From NCBI GenBank assembly GCA_900769465.1, contig CAAGGT010000306.1, positions 67,974 to 131,973 on the forward strand: a DNA stretch of 64,000 nt, given 5' to 3'. The DNA is from Bacteroidaceae bacterium (lineage in GTDB: Bacteria; Bacteroidota; Bacteroidia; Bacteroidales; Bacteroidaceae). The notes below the pieces were generated by a model. That model searched no databases, was not told where the DNA came from, and saw only the letters and a list, made by a program, of their open reading frames with translations. Shown here one piece after another: positions 43,779 through 52,633 of this stretch. Position numbers and translations under genes: made by a program. The stretch's first letter is position 1. Each line of letters begins with the position of its first letter.

Positions 43779-44486
43779 ATGTCGAACAGCTACTTCAAAT
43801 TCAAGAATTTCACCATTGAGCAGAATGACTGCGCAATGAAGGTGGGCACAGACGGCTGTCTGCTTGGCGGGTGGTTCAACTGTGAAAAAAGCAAAAGGAT
43901 ACTCGATATCGGCTGCGGGACAGGAGTTATTGCCATAATGGCCGCACAACGTAGCGACGCCTGCATAACCGGCATCGAGATTGACAGCAAAGCTGCCCGG
44001 CAGGCAAGGGCAAACGCCGACAATTCGCCTTGGGGAGAGAGAATAGAGATAACGAACACCGATTTCCTGGAGTACACCACGCATGAATGTTTCGACACCA
44101 TAGTGAGCAACCCGCCCTACTTTGTAAACAGCCTGAAATGCGAGGATACATCACGCACATTGGCAAGACACAGCGGTTCGCTCGACTGCAGGAGTTTCTT
44201 TGGCAAGTGCTCCGGAATTCTGAGCAAGGACGGGCGCATCTCGATAGTGATTCCTTGTGACATTATGCAGGAGTGGATTGGAGCCGCAGCTGAATGCAAC
44301 CTCTACCCCACGCGGACAACATCAATAAAGACAACGCCCAAGAAAGCACCCAAAAGAGTGATGATTGAATTCGGCTTTACACGCCCCGACGAAATAGAAG
44401 AAGAGGTGCTGATTCTGGAAACCACCCCGGGAGAATACAGCGAAGATGCAAGAAGGATATTAGGAGAATTCTATCTCAAGCTATGA
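43779..44486 (+). CDS. yfiC: tRNA1(Val) (adenine37-N6)-methyltransferase-like protein
   Basis: 235 residues, Rossmann-fold AdoMet methyltransferase. Motif I ILDIGCGTGVIAIMAAQ (about 41-57), acidic loop GIEIDSKAARQA, and the N6-adenine catalytic motif VSNPPYF (about 108-114). The N-terminal FTIEQNDCAMKVGTDGCLLG is the signature start of the YfiC/TrmN6 group, which methylates A37 in tRNA-Val. It lies directly behind tRNA-Thr but beyond a terminator, so it probably has its own weak promoter. Substrate tRNA in this organism is inferred only. Confidence 0.88.
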   Translation: MSNSYFKFKNFTIEQNDCAMKVGTDGCLLGGWFNCEKSKRILDIGCGTGVIAIMAAQRSDACITGIEIDSKAARQARANADNSPWGERIEITNTDFLEYTTHECFDTIVSNPPYFVNSLKCEDTSRTLARHSGSLDCRSFFGKCSGILSKDGRISIVIPCDIMQEWIGAAAECNLYPTRTTSIKTTPKKAPKRVMIEFGFTRPDEIEEEVLILETTPGEYSEDARRILGEFYLKL

Positions 44487-44534
44487 CCGGTATTACCCGG
44501 CAGAGTACATCTGTAAACTTTTTTCTAAACAAAT

Positions 44535-45530
44535 TTATTTCCCCGGAATGGTCATTCTGCGCATTTCGGACAATGAACCGCTGAATATCTCATAGAACTG
44601 ACGATAAAGGGGTACAGGAACACAAGTGCCGTCCCAACCGGGAGAAGCCAGCACTTTTATTCCACCAGGGACCATCTCGACACAGAGTTCTCTGTCCATG
44701 ACACAAGGTTCGCCATCAAAATGCACAGGCCCCGGCGTCTCACGTACTATGCGCATACGGGGAGCTGTAAAAGCGGTTATACGGCTACTCTCGTCGAGCA
44801 TATGTGTAAAGAGTTGGGTTGCAATCAAAGGAGCCTCAAGAGGATTGAACGGAGCAAGGACCGAAACGGTAAGCAGCCCGTCGCGCATTGAAGCCGAGGG
44901 AGTTATATAGGCATTATTGCCATACTGCGAAGCATTGCCGCACGCTATTACAAAAGCCTTGAAACTTTTCTTAAACGAATCGGTCTCCACAAGATAGGTC
45001 TCGGGTTTGTACTGCGCCCAATTGAGAAGTGAAGTTTTTATATAGTTGAGGATTCCCCTGCCTTTTCCTTTAGCAAAGTCACTGCTCACAAGTGCATCGA
45101 ACCCCACACCACAGGAGCAGAAGAACGGATGTCCGTTAATTTTACCATAGTCAACATCCATAGGCTCGGCAACATTGATGAATTCCACCGATTTTTCCAC
45201 CTCAACAGGTATTCCAAGATGGCGGGCAAAACCATTGCCCGAGCCACAAGGTATGACGCCCAGCGCGGTACCGGTGTGGACAAGCGCACGGCCGACCTCG
45301 TTCACTGTTCCGTCACCACCCACAGCAATCACTGCATACACGCCACGTTCTGCCGCCTCACGGGCAAGTTCATAGGCATGACCGGCATATCGGGTGTAGC
45401 ACACGTCAACATCGAACCTCTCATGGTCAACATACCGCTCAACCATTTGAGGCACCCTTTTCTTTTGACTAATCCCCGATTTGGGATTTATCAGGAACAG
45501 GAGAGTCCGTTTTTCATTTACTGAATCCAT
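44535..45530 (-). CDS. Diacylglycerol kinase-type lipid kinase
   Basis: 331 residues. DAGK catalytic domain at the N-terminus: LLFLINPKSGISQKKR (about 10-25), the nucleotide motif AVGGDGTVNEVGRAL (about 69-83) and PCGSGNGFARHLGIP (about 94-108). The YegS/LcB-type C-terminal beta-sandwich has MRDGLLTVSVLAP and VHFDGEPCVMDRE. It phosphorylates a lipid such as diacylglycerol or a sphingoid base; Bacteroidetes make sphingolipids, so either is possible. Cytoplasmic face of the membrane. Divergent from lon. Confidence 0.92.
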   Translation of the reverse strand: MDSVNEKRTLLFLINPKSGISQKKRVPQMVERYVDHERFDVDVCYTRYAGHAYELAREAAERGVYAVIAVGGDGTVNEVGRALVHTGTALGVIPCGSGNGFARHLGIPVEVEKSVEFINVAEPMDVDYGKINGHPFFCSCGVGFDALVSSDFAKGKGRGILNYIKTSLLNWAQYKPETYLVETDSFKKSFKAFVIACGNASQYGNNAYITPSASMRDGLLTVSVLAPFNPLEAPLIATQLFTHMLDESSRITAFTAPRMRIVRETPGPVHFDGEPCVMDRELCVEMVPGGIKVLASPGWDGTCVPVPLYRQFYEIFSGSLSEMRRMTIPGK

Positions 45531-45560
45531 ACCTAATCCGTCAACCTTGCTTTAATGCTG

Positions 45561-45568
45561 CAAAAATA
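45561..45568 (-). promoter_or_regulatory. -7 element of the lipid kinase gene
   Basis: TATTTTTG on the minus strand, 30 bases before the start codon. Confidence 0.4.
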
Positions 45569-45720
45569 CACCAATCCCGTCAAATCAAGAAGTATTTTCG
45601 AGTCCATTTTCACAATCGCCGCCACAGCAAGGCTCTCCAATGCGGAATGAGTAAGAATTCTACTCTATTATTTAAATAATAATTATAATATAAAAGTTTC
45701 AATAGTTCGGCAAATTGTAG

Positions 45721-45728
45721 TATCTTCG
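45721..45728 (+). promoter_or_regulatory. lon -7 element (TATCTTCG)
   Basis: TATCTTCG followed by CG, 64 bases before the lon ATG, giving a leader of about 58 bases that contains a small hairpin. Confidence 0.55.
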
Positions 45729-45736
45729 CGCGACAT

Positions 45737-45756
45737 ATCTTCAAAGGAGTGAAGAT
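45737..45756 (+). other. Small hairpin in the lon leader with AAGGAG in the loop
   Basis: Perfect 7-bp stem ATCTTCA/TGAAGAT with loop AAGGAG. It starts about 10 bases into the predicted lon transcript and ends 36 bases before the ATG. Confidence 0.5.
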
Positions 45757-45792
45757 TGCCACATGATTTAACAGAAAACAATTATTCAGATA

Positions 45793-48270
45793 ATGACCAA
45801 GAAGAAGGATAAAGGAGTATTCCCCGAACTGGACGGGATTATCCCAGAAGAAAACATTGAGAACAGTTCCTTTTCATTCATAACAGAATTCAAGGGAAAC
45901 TACGAGGATGAACTCCGCAATGCGAACATCCCCGAAGAACTGCCCATTCTGCCGTTGAGAAACATGATTCTTTTCCCCACCACAGTGCTGCCCATTTCTG
46001 TGGGACGTGAATCGTCGCTGCAGCTGATAAAGGAGCTTGAGAAAAGTGGCGGATATATGGCTGTAATGTGCCAGAAAGAGCCAGAGATTGACACGCCTTC
46101 AATGGAAGATCTCTACCCGTTCGGCACAGTCGCGAAGATTGTAAAGGTATTCGAAATGCCCGACAACTCCACAACCGTCATATTGCAGGGATTCCAGAAA
46201 GTCAGACTGATGGAACTGACACGCATACGCCCTTACCATATGGGCAAGACAGTCCCAGTAAACGATATTCTCACCCCCGAGGACAATGAATTCAAACTGC
46301 TCATACAGAATTGCCGCAAGACAGCGGCAAAGATATTCAAGGCCAACGGCGCAAACCCCGAGGTAGCCTTTGCCATGAAGAATATGGGCAATGACAGCAT
46401 TCTGATAAATTTCCTTTGCGCCAACATCAAAGCCCCGTTGACCGAGAAGATATCGTTGCTCGAGGAGGTGTCGCTCAAGGAACGCGCATACCATCTGCTC
46501 TCGATACTCAACCACGAAAAGATGCTGGTTGACATACAGAACCGCATACAGCAGAAGACACAAAGGGACATTGACCAGCAGCAGAAGGAGTACTATCTGC
46601 AGCAACAGCTGAAGAACATACAGGAGGAGCTTGGCGGCAACCCGCAGGACCAGGATGTGAACGAACTGCGCAAGAGGGGAAGCAAGAAGAACTGGAGCAA
46701 GGAGGTTGCAGAGATATTCAACAAAGAGGTTTCAAAACTCGAAAGAATAAACCCGCAGACCCCCGACTACCACGTGCAGCTCAACTATCTGCAGCTCTTC
46801 ACCAACCTTCCCTGGGGCGAATATTCAAAGGACAACCTTGACATAAACAACGCACAGAAGGTACTAGACCACGACCACTATGGCCTAGAGAAAGTTAAAG
46901 AGAGAATACTGGAACACCTTGCAGTGATAAAGATGCGCGGTGACCTCAAGGCACCCATCATCTGCCTTTACGGTCCTCCGGGAGTGGGCAAGACCTCTCT
47001 TGGAAAATCCATTGCCGAAGCACTCAAGCGCAAATACGTACGCATGTCACTCGGTGGCATACACGACGAGTCTGAGATACGCGGTCACCGCAAGACATAC
47101 GTAGGAGCTATGCCAGGACGCATATTGAAGAACCTTGTTAAGGCCGGCACCGACAACCCCGTGTTCATTCTTGACGAGATAGACAAGGTGGGACAGGCAT
47201 CAATGCACGGCGACCCCTCATCGGCATTGCTCGAGGTACTTGACCCGGAACAGAACAGTTCTTTCCACGACAATTTCCTGGACATCGACTATGACCTGTC
47301 AAACGTGATGTTCATTGCAACGGCAAACAACCTGTCGAACATCCCTGCCCCGTTGCTCGACCGTATGGAGCTGATTGAGGTAAGCGGATACCTGACAGAG
47401 GAAAAGATTGAGATAGCGAAACGTCACCTGATACCGAAGGAAAAGAAAGCCAACGGTATTGCCGACGAAAAGATTACCATAAGCAAACAGGCCATAGAGC
47501 ATATAATCGAGGACTACACACGCGAATCGGGTGTGAGAACACTTGAAAAGAGAATCGGCAAGATATGTCGCCGTCTCGCCTGCCAGAAAGCAACAACCGG
47601 AAGCATAACCACAAGGAACATAAAGCCTGCCGACCTGCAGGAACTGCTTGGTGTAAAGGAGTACTCACGCGACAAATATCAGGGCAATGACTATGCAGGT
47701 GTTGTGACAGGCCTTGCATGGACAGCTGTTGGCGGAGAGATTCTCTTCATTGAAACCAGCTTGAGCAAGGGCAAGGGCGAGAAGATGACACTCACCGGCA
47801 ACCTGGGTGATGTGATGAAGGAGTCGGCAATGCTTGCATTGGAGTACATCAAGTCGCACGCCGGCGACCTCTCTATCCCTTATGAGATTTTCGAGAAATG
47901 GAACATCCACCTGCACGTTCCCGAGGGAGCTATTCCAAAGGATGGCCCGTCGGCCGGAATAACAATGGCCACCGCCCTGGCATCGGCACTCACACAGCGC
48001 CGTGTAAAGCCGCACATTGCAATGACCGGTGAAATAACACTGCGCGGCAAAGTATTGCCGGTTGGTGGCATAAAGGAGAAAATTCTGGCTGCAAAACGTG
48101 CCGGAATAACCGACATCGTCATCTGCGAGGAGAACAAGCGCAACATAGACTCAATCCCCGAGGTGTACCTGAAAGGACTCACATTCCATTACGTGAATGA
48201 CATCAAGGAGGTACTGGAGATTGCATTGCTCAAGGAGAAAGTGAAGAACCCTGTTAATCTAATGGCATAA
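45793..48270 (+). CDS. lon: ATP-dependent protease Lon
   Basis: 825 residues. LonA-type: N-terminal substrate domain (about 45-250, starting LPILPLRNMILFPTTVLP), coiled helical region, AAA+ module with Walker A YGPPGVGKTSLGKS (about 393-406) and Walker B VFILDEIDKVG (about 457-467), and serine protease domain with PKDGPSAGITMA (Ser about 719) and the catalytic Lys in KEKILAAKRAG. It degrades misfolded and regulatory proteins in the cytoplasm. First gene of a compact rightward run; tgt starts 4 bases after its stop. Confidence 0.97.
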   Translation: MTKKKDKGVFPELDGIIPEENIENSSFSFITEFKGNYEDELRNANIPEELPILPLRNMILFPTTVLPISVGRESSLQLIKELEKSGGYMAVMCQKEPEIDTPSMEDLYPFGTVAKIVKVFEMPDNSTTVILQGFQKVRLMELTRIRPYHMGKTVPVNDILTPEDNEFKLLIQNCRKTAAKIFKANGANPEVAFAMKNMGNDSILINFLCANIKAPLTEKISLLEEVSLKERAYHLLSILNHEKMLVDIQNRIQQKTQRDIDQQQKEYYLQQQLKNIQEELGGNPQDQDVNELRKRGSKKNWSKEVAEIFNKEVSKLERINPQTPDYHVQLNYLQLFTNLPWGEYSKDNLDINNAQKVLDHDHYGLEKVKERILEHLAVIKMRGDLKAPIICLYGPPGVGKTSLGKSIAEALKRKYVRMSLGGIHDESEIRGHRKTYVGAMPGRILKNLVKAGTDNPVFILDEIDKVGQASMHGDPSSALLEVLDPEQNSSFHDNFLDIDYDLSNVMFIATANNLSNIPAPLLDRMELIEVSGYLTEEKIEIAKRHLIPKEKKANGIADEKITISKQAIEHIIEDYTRESGVRTLEKRIGKICRRLACQKATTGSITTRNIKPADLQELLGVKEYSRDKYQGNDYAGVVTGLAWTAVGGEILFIETSLSKGKGEKMTLTGNLGDVMKESAMLALEYIKSHAGDLSIPYEIFEKWNIHLHVPEGAIPKDGPSAGITMATALASALTQRRVKPHIAMTGEITLRGKVLPVGGIKEKILAAKRAGITDIVICEENKRNIDSIPEVYLKGLTFHYVNDIKEVLEIALLKEKVKNPVNLMA

Positions 48271-48274
48271 CACA

Positions 48275-49405
<1,131 letters not shown>

Positions 49406-49449
49406 GGAGAGAAAACTGCAGGTGTGACAAAACAAAGGCAATCAGCGTT

Positions 49450-50553
49450 ATGAAATGGCTCGACTATTTTAAACTGCAACGGCTCGACCGGTATATAATT
49501 AAGAAATTCCTGGGAACATATTTCTTTTCCCTGCTATTGATCATTATAGTCATCATCGTATTCGACTACAATGAAAAGATTGACAGGTTCGTGAGTTCAA
49601 ATGCTCCCATGAACGAGATTATTTTCGATTATTATGCCAACCTGGCCCCCTACTATGCCAACACGTTCAGTGCATTGTTCGTGTTCATATCGGTGATATA
49701 CTTTACATCGAAGCTTGCCAACAATTCCGAGATCATCGCAATGATATCCTCGGGCGTAAGCTTCAGACGACTCATGAAGCCATATCTGATTGCTGCCGGA
49801 ATAATATCCCTGTTCACCTACATAATGAGTGCCTTCATAATCCCCAACGGAACGGCAACAAAGCTTGAGTTCGAACAGAAATACAGCAGAAAGAAGAAGG
49901 TTGAGTCGGCCAACGACGTACAGCTGAAGATTGACGACAACACAATTGCATTCATTGAACGCTACGAGAACCGCAACAACACAGGCTGGCGCTTCATGCT
50001 CGACAAGTTCGAGGACAAGAAACTGGTGTCGCACATGGAGGCCAGAACCATCACCTACAACCCCGACAAACCGGGAGTGTGGACTGCACGCCACTGGAGG
50101 ATACGCGACCTGCAGGAAGACAGGGAAGTCATCAGGGAGAGCAGAAAGGAACCGCTTGATACGCTTCTGAAGATTGAGCCAAGCGATTTCCTTATTTCGG
50201 AAGGCGAACAGGAGACAATGACAACACCCGAACTGGGAGCATACATCAAAAAGCAGAAGGAGCGAGGCATAGCTAACACCAAGAGCTTCGAGATTGAATA
50301 CCACAAACGTATGGCAATGTCATTCGCAGCGTTCATCCTCACCGTCATAGGCGTGTCACTCTCCTCGAGAAAAGTGAAGGGAGGTATGGGACTATCACTT
50401 GGAATCGGCCTCGCGCTCAGTTTCTCATACATCCTGTTCCAGAGTATTTCATCGGCCTTCGCCGACCAGATGCCCATTGCACTGGCAGCCTGGCTACCCA
50501 ATATAATTTATTCAATAATTGCAATAGTCCTATATTTAAGGGCACCAAAATAA
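49450..50553 (+). CDS. LptF/LptG-family permease
   Basis: 367 residues of the YjgP/YjgQ family, inner-membrane part of the lipopolysaccharide exporter LptB2FG. Three N-terminal helices (about 22-40, 62-85, 110-130) with the family segment SNSEIIAMISSG-like NNSEIIAMISSGVSFRRLMKP (helix 2 coupling region), a periplasmic beta-jellyroll domain (about 135-270) and three C-terminal helices with MAMSFAAFILTVIGVSLSSR. One protein cannot be assigned to F or G by eye. Starts 44 bp after tgt; the helicase starts 2 bp after its stop. Confidence 0.9.
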   Translation: MKWLDYFKLQRLDRYIIKKFLGTYFFSLLLIIIVIIVFDYNEKIDRFVSSNAPMNEIIFDYYANLAPYYANTFSALFVFISVIYFTSKLANNSEIIAMISSGVSFRRLMKPYLIAAGIISLFTYIMSAFIIPNGTATKLEFEQKYSRKKKVESANDVQLKIDDNTIAFIERYENRNNTGWRFMLDKFEDKKLVSHMEARTITYNPDKPGVWTARHWRIRDLQEDREVIRESRKEPLDTLLKIEPSDFLISEGEQETMTTPELGAYIKKQKERGIANTKSFEIEYHKRMAMSFAAFILTVIGVSLSSRKVKGGMGLSLGIGLALSFSYILFQSISSAFADQMPIALAAWLPNIIYSIIAIVLYLRAPK

Positions 50554-50555
50554 AT

Positions 50556-52019
50556 ATGTATTTTACTGATTTTGACTTTGAAGACGAAGTGCTTGACGCA
50601 CTCGATGCAATGCGCTTTGAAAAGTGTACGCCCATACAAGAGCAGACACTGCAGCCGCTGATGGAGGGACGCGACCTCATTGGCGTGGCGCAGACAGGAA
50701 CAGGAAAGACAGCTGCCTACCTGTTGCCTGTCCTCAACAGATTATGTCGTGGAGACTACCCCGAGGACTCTATAAACTGTGTAATTATGGCACCTACAAG
50801 AGAGCTTGCACAGCAGATTGACCGTCAGCTCGAGGGTTTCACCTATTTCATGAACGTCTCAAGTGTAGCCGTTTATGGCGGAAATGACGGACAACGTTAC
50901 GAACAGGAGCTACGTGGCATGGCAAAGGGAGCCGACATAATCGTTGCAACCCCCGGCCGACTCATCAGCCACATCAACCTGGGAAACATTGACCTCTCAA
51001 AGGTTTCGTTCTTTATCCTTGACGAGGCGGACCGTATGCTCGACATGGGATTCTGCAACGACATCATGACAATTGCCAAGCAGTTGCCCAAAGAGCGCCA
51101 GACAATGCTCTTCTCGGCCACAATGCCCGAGGAGATACGCAAGCTCGCAAGGGATATACTCACCGACCCGTTGCAGATAACCCTTGCGCTGGCAAAGCCT
51201 GCCGACGGCATAACACAGCAGGCATACATATGCCACGAAGGCCAGAAGCTCGGCATCCTGAACAGCATCTTCGACAACGAGAGTAGTGAGAGGGTTATCC
51301 TTTTTGCATCGCGCAAGACAAAGGTGAAGGAGATTTCGCACACACTCAAGAAACATGGTTTCAATGTGGGCGAGATGCACAGCGACCTTTCGCAGAGCGA
51401 ACGCGACGAGATAATGTTCCAATACAAGAGCCGCAAGATTGATATGATTGTGGCAACCGACATCCTCGCACGCGGAATTGACATAGACGACATACGCATT
51501 GTCATCAACTACGACGTACCACGCGATTGCGACGATTACATACATCGCATAGGCCGTACCGCGCGTGCCGGAACAAAGGGACGTGCCATAACACTGGTGA
51601 ATGTCGAGGATCAGGAGTATTTCAAACGCATCGAGGATTTCATTGAACAGGATGTGCCGAAGATGGAGGTTCCCGCCACTCTTGGCGAAGCACCGGCCTA
51701 TGAGCCTAAAAACAAGCAGAAGGGAGGCCGCAAACAACGCAATGGCAGTGGCAACAACGACAAGCGCGGCGGTAATGACCGCAGGAAGAACAACCGCAAG
51801 CGTGGTGGCAAAGCTGCAAACAACAAGCCGCAGAATGCAAAATCCGCAAACAGCAGCGACAAGCCACAGGAGACAAGACAGCCCGCTACCCCACAGGAGA
51901 ACGGCAACAGGCAGAACAGCGACAAGCCAAAACGTCGTCGTCCACACCACCGCCACAAAAGGCACAACAATGCCAAAGGTGGCGAAGGAGCAACACCGGC
52001 ACCCGAAAACAGAGAATGA
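50556..52019 (+). CDS. DEAD-box ATP-dependent RNA helicase
   Basis: 487 residues. Q motif FEKCTPIQEQTL (about 21-32), Walker A AQTGTGKTAAYLLP (about 45-58), motif Ib TPGRLISH, motif II LDEADRMLD (about 151-159), SAT motif FSATMPEE, and C-terminal motif VI HRIGRTARAG (about 330-339). After about residue 385 a 100-residue basic, low-complexity tail rich in Asn, Lys, Arg, Gly and Gln (ending in HHRHKRHNNAKGGEG) probably binds RNA. Cytoplasmic; ribosome assembly or cold adaptation are typical roles. It begins 2 bp after the permease and overlaps the next gene by 4 bp. Confidence 0.95.
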   Translation: MYFTDFDFEDEVLDALDAMRFEKCTPIQEQTLQPLMEGRDLIGVAQTGTGKTAAYLLPVLNRLCRGDYPEDSINCVIMAPTRELAQQIDRQLEGFTYFMNVSSVAVYGGNDGQRYEQELRGMAKGADIIVATPGRLISHINLGNIDLSKVSFFILDEADRMLDMGFCNDIMTIAKQLPKERQTMLFSATMPEEIRKLARDILTDPLQITLALAKPADGITQQAYICHEGQKLGILNSIFDNESSERVILFASRKTKVKEISHTLKKHGFNVGEMHSDLSQSERDEIMFQYKSRKIDMIVATDILARGIDIDDIRIVINYDVPRDCDDYIHRIGRTARAGTKGRAITLVNVEDQEYFKRIEDFIEQDVPKMEVPATLGEAPAYEPKNKQKGGRKQRNGSGNNDKRGGNDRRKNNRKRGGKAANNKPQNAKSANSSDKPQETRQPATPQENGNRQNSDKPKRRRPHHRHKRHNNAKGGEGATPAPENRE

Positions 52020-52549
52020 CAATGGCTATAATAAAGGAAATACGCGGATTCAAGCCAGTAATAGGCAATGACTGCTTCATTGCCGAGACTGCAGCCGTCA
52101 TTGGCGATGTTACGATGGGCGACAACTGTTCCATCTGGTATGGCACAGTGCTGCGCGGCGATGTGAACAGCATTCTCATTGGCAACAACGTGAACATACA
52201 GGACGGTGCTGTGGTACACACACTCTTCCAACGCTCAAAGACCATTATCGGCGACAATGTATCCATAGGGCACAATGCCACAATACATGGTGCAACCATC
52301 AAGAGCAACAGCTTGGTTGGCATGGGAGCTACGGTGCTTGACAATGCAGTCGTTGAAAGCGGAGCCATTGTTGCGGCCAATGCACTTGTAACGGCCGGAA
52401 TGCGTGTGGAGAGCGGCTGGATATACGCCGGAGTACCTGCCAAAAAGATTAAGGAGGTAAGCCCCGAGCAACAGAAAGAGATCGTTGAGCGCATTGCCAA
52501 TGATTATATAATGTACTCCTCGTGGTACAAGAATGAAGATGAAAGATGA
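52016..52549 (+). CDS. Gamma-class carbonic anhydrase family protein (left-handed beta-helix)
   Basis: 177 residues made of hexapeptide repeats: VIGDVTMGDNCSIWYGTVLRG, then VNIQDGAVVHTL, then IIGDNVSIGHNATIHGATI. The three His of the gamma-carbonic-anhydrase zinc site are present (VVHT, IGHN, TIHG). The C-terminal helix VSPEQQKEIVERIANDYIMY packs the trimer. YrdA/PaaY-type members often lack measurable activity, so the reaction is likely but not certain. The ATGA overlap with the helicase gene implies coupled translation. End of the lon run; the 3' end merges with a 7-bp tandem repeat. Confidence 0.9.
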   Translation: MTMAIIKEIRGFKPVIGNDCFIAETAAVIGDVTMGDNCSIWYGTVLRGDVNSILIGNNVNIQDGAVVHTLFQRSKTIIGDNVSIGHNATIHGATIKSNSLVGMGATVLDNAVVESGAIVAANALVTAGMRVESGWIYAGVPAKKIKEVSPEQQKEIVERIANDYIMYSSWYKNEDER

Positions 52550-52595
52550 AAGATGAAAGGTATTTTCCGTTTTAACCTTTCACATTTCACATTTC
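52538..52595 (+). repeat. 7-bp tandem repeat forming a hairpin after the carbonic-anhydrase gene
   Basis: GATGAAA occurs three times (52538-52558). The complement-like strand TTTCACA is also repeated (52576-52595). The two arms pair over 20 bases with two tandem mismatches spaced exactly 7 bases apart. It overlaps the stop codon region and may act as terminator, though no T tract follows. Confidence 0.65.
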
Positions 52596-52633
52596 CGCTA
52601 ATACAAAAAGATTATAATTTTAAATAAACCATT

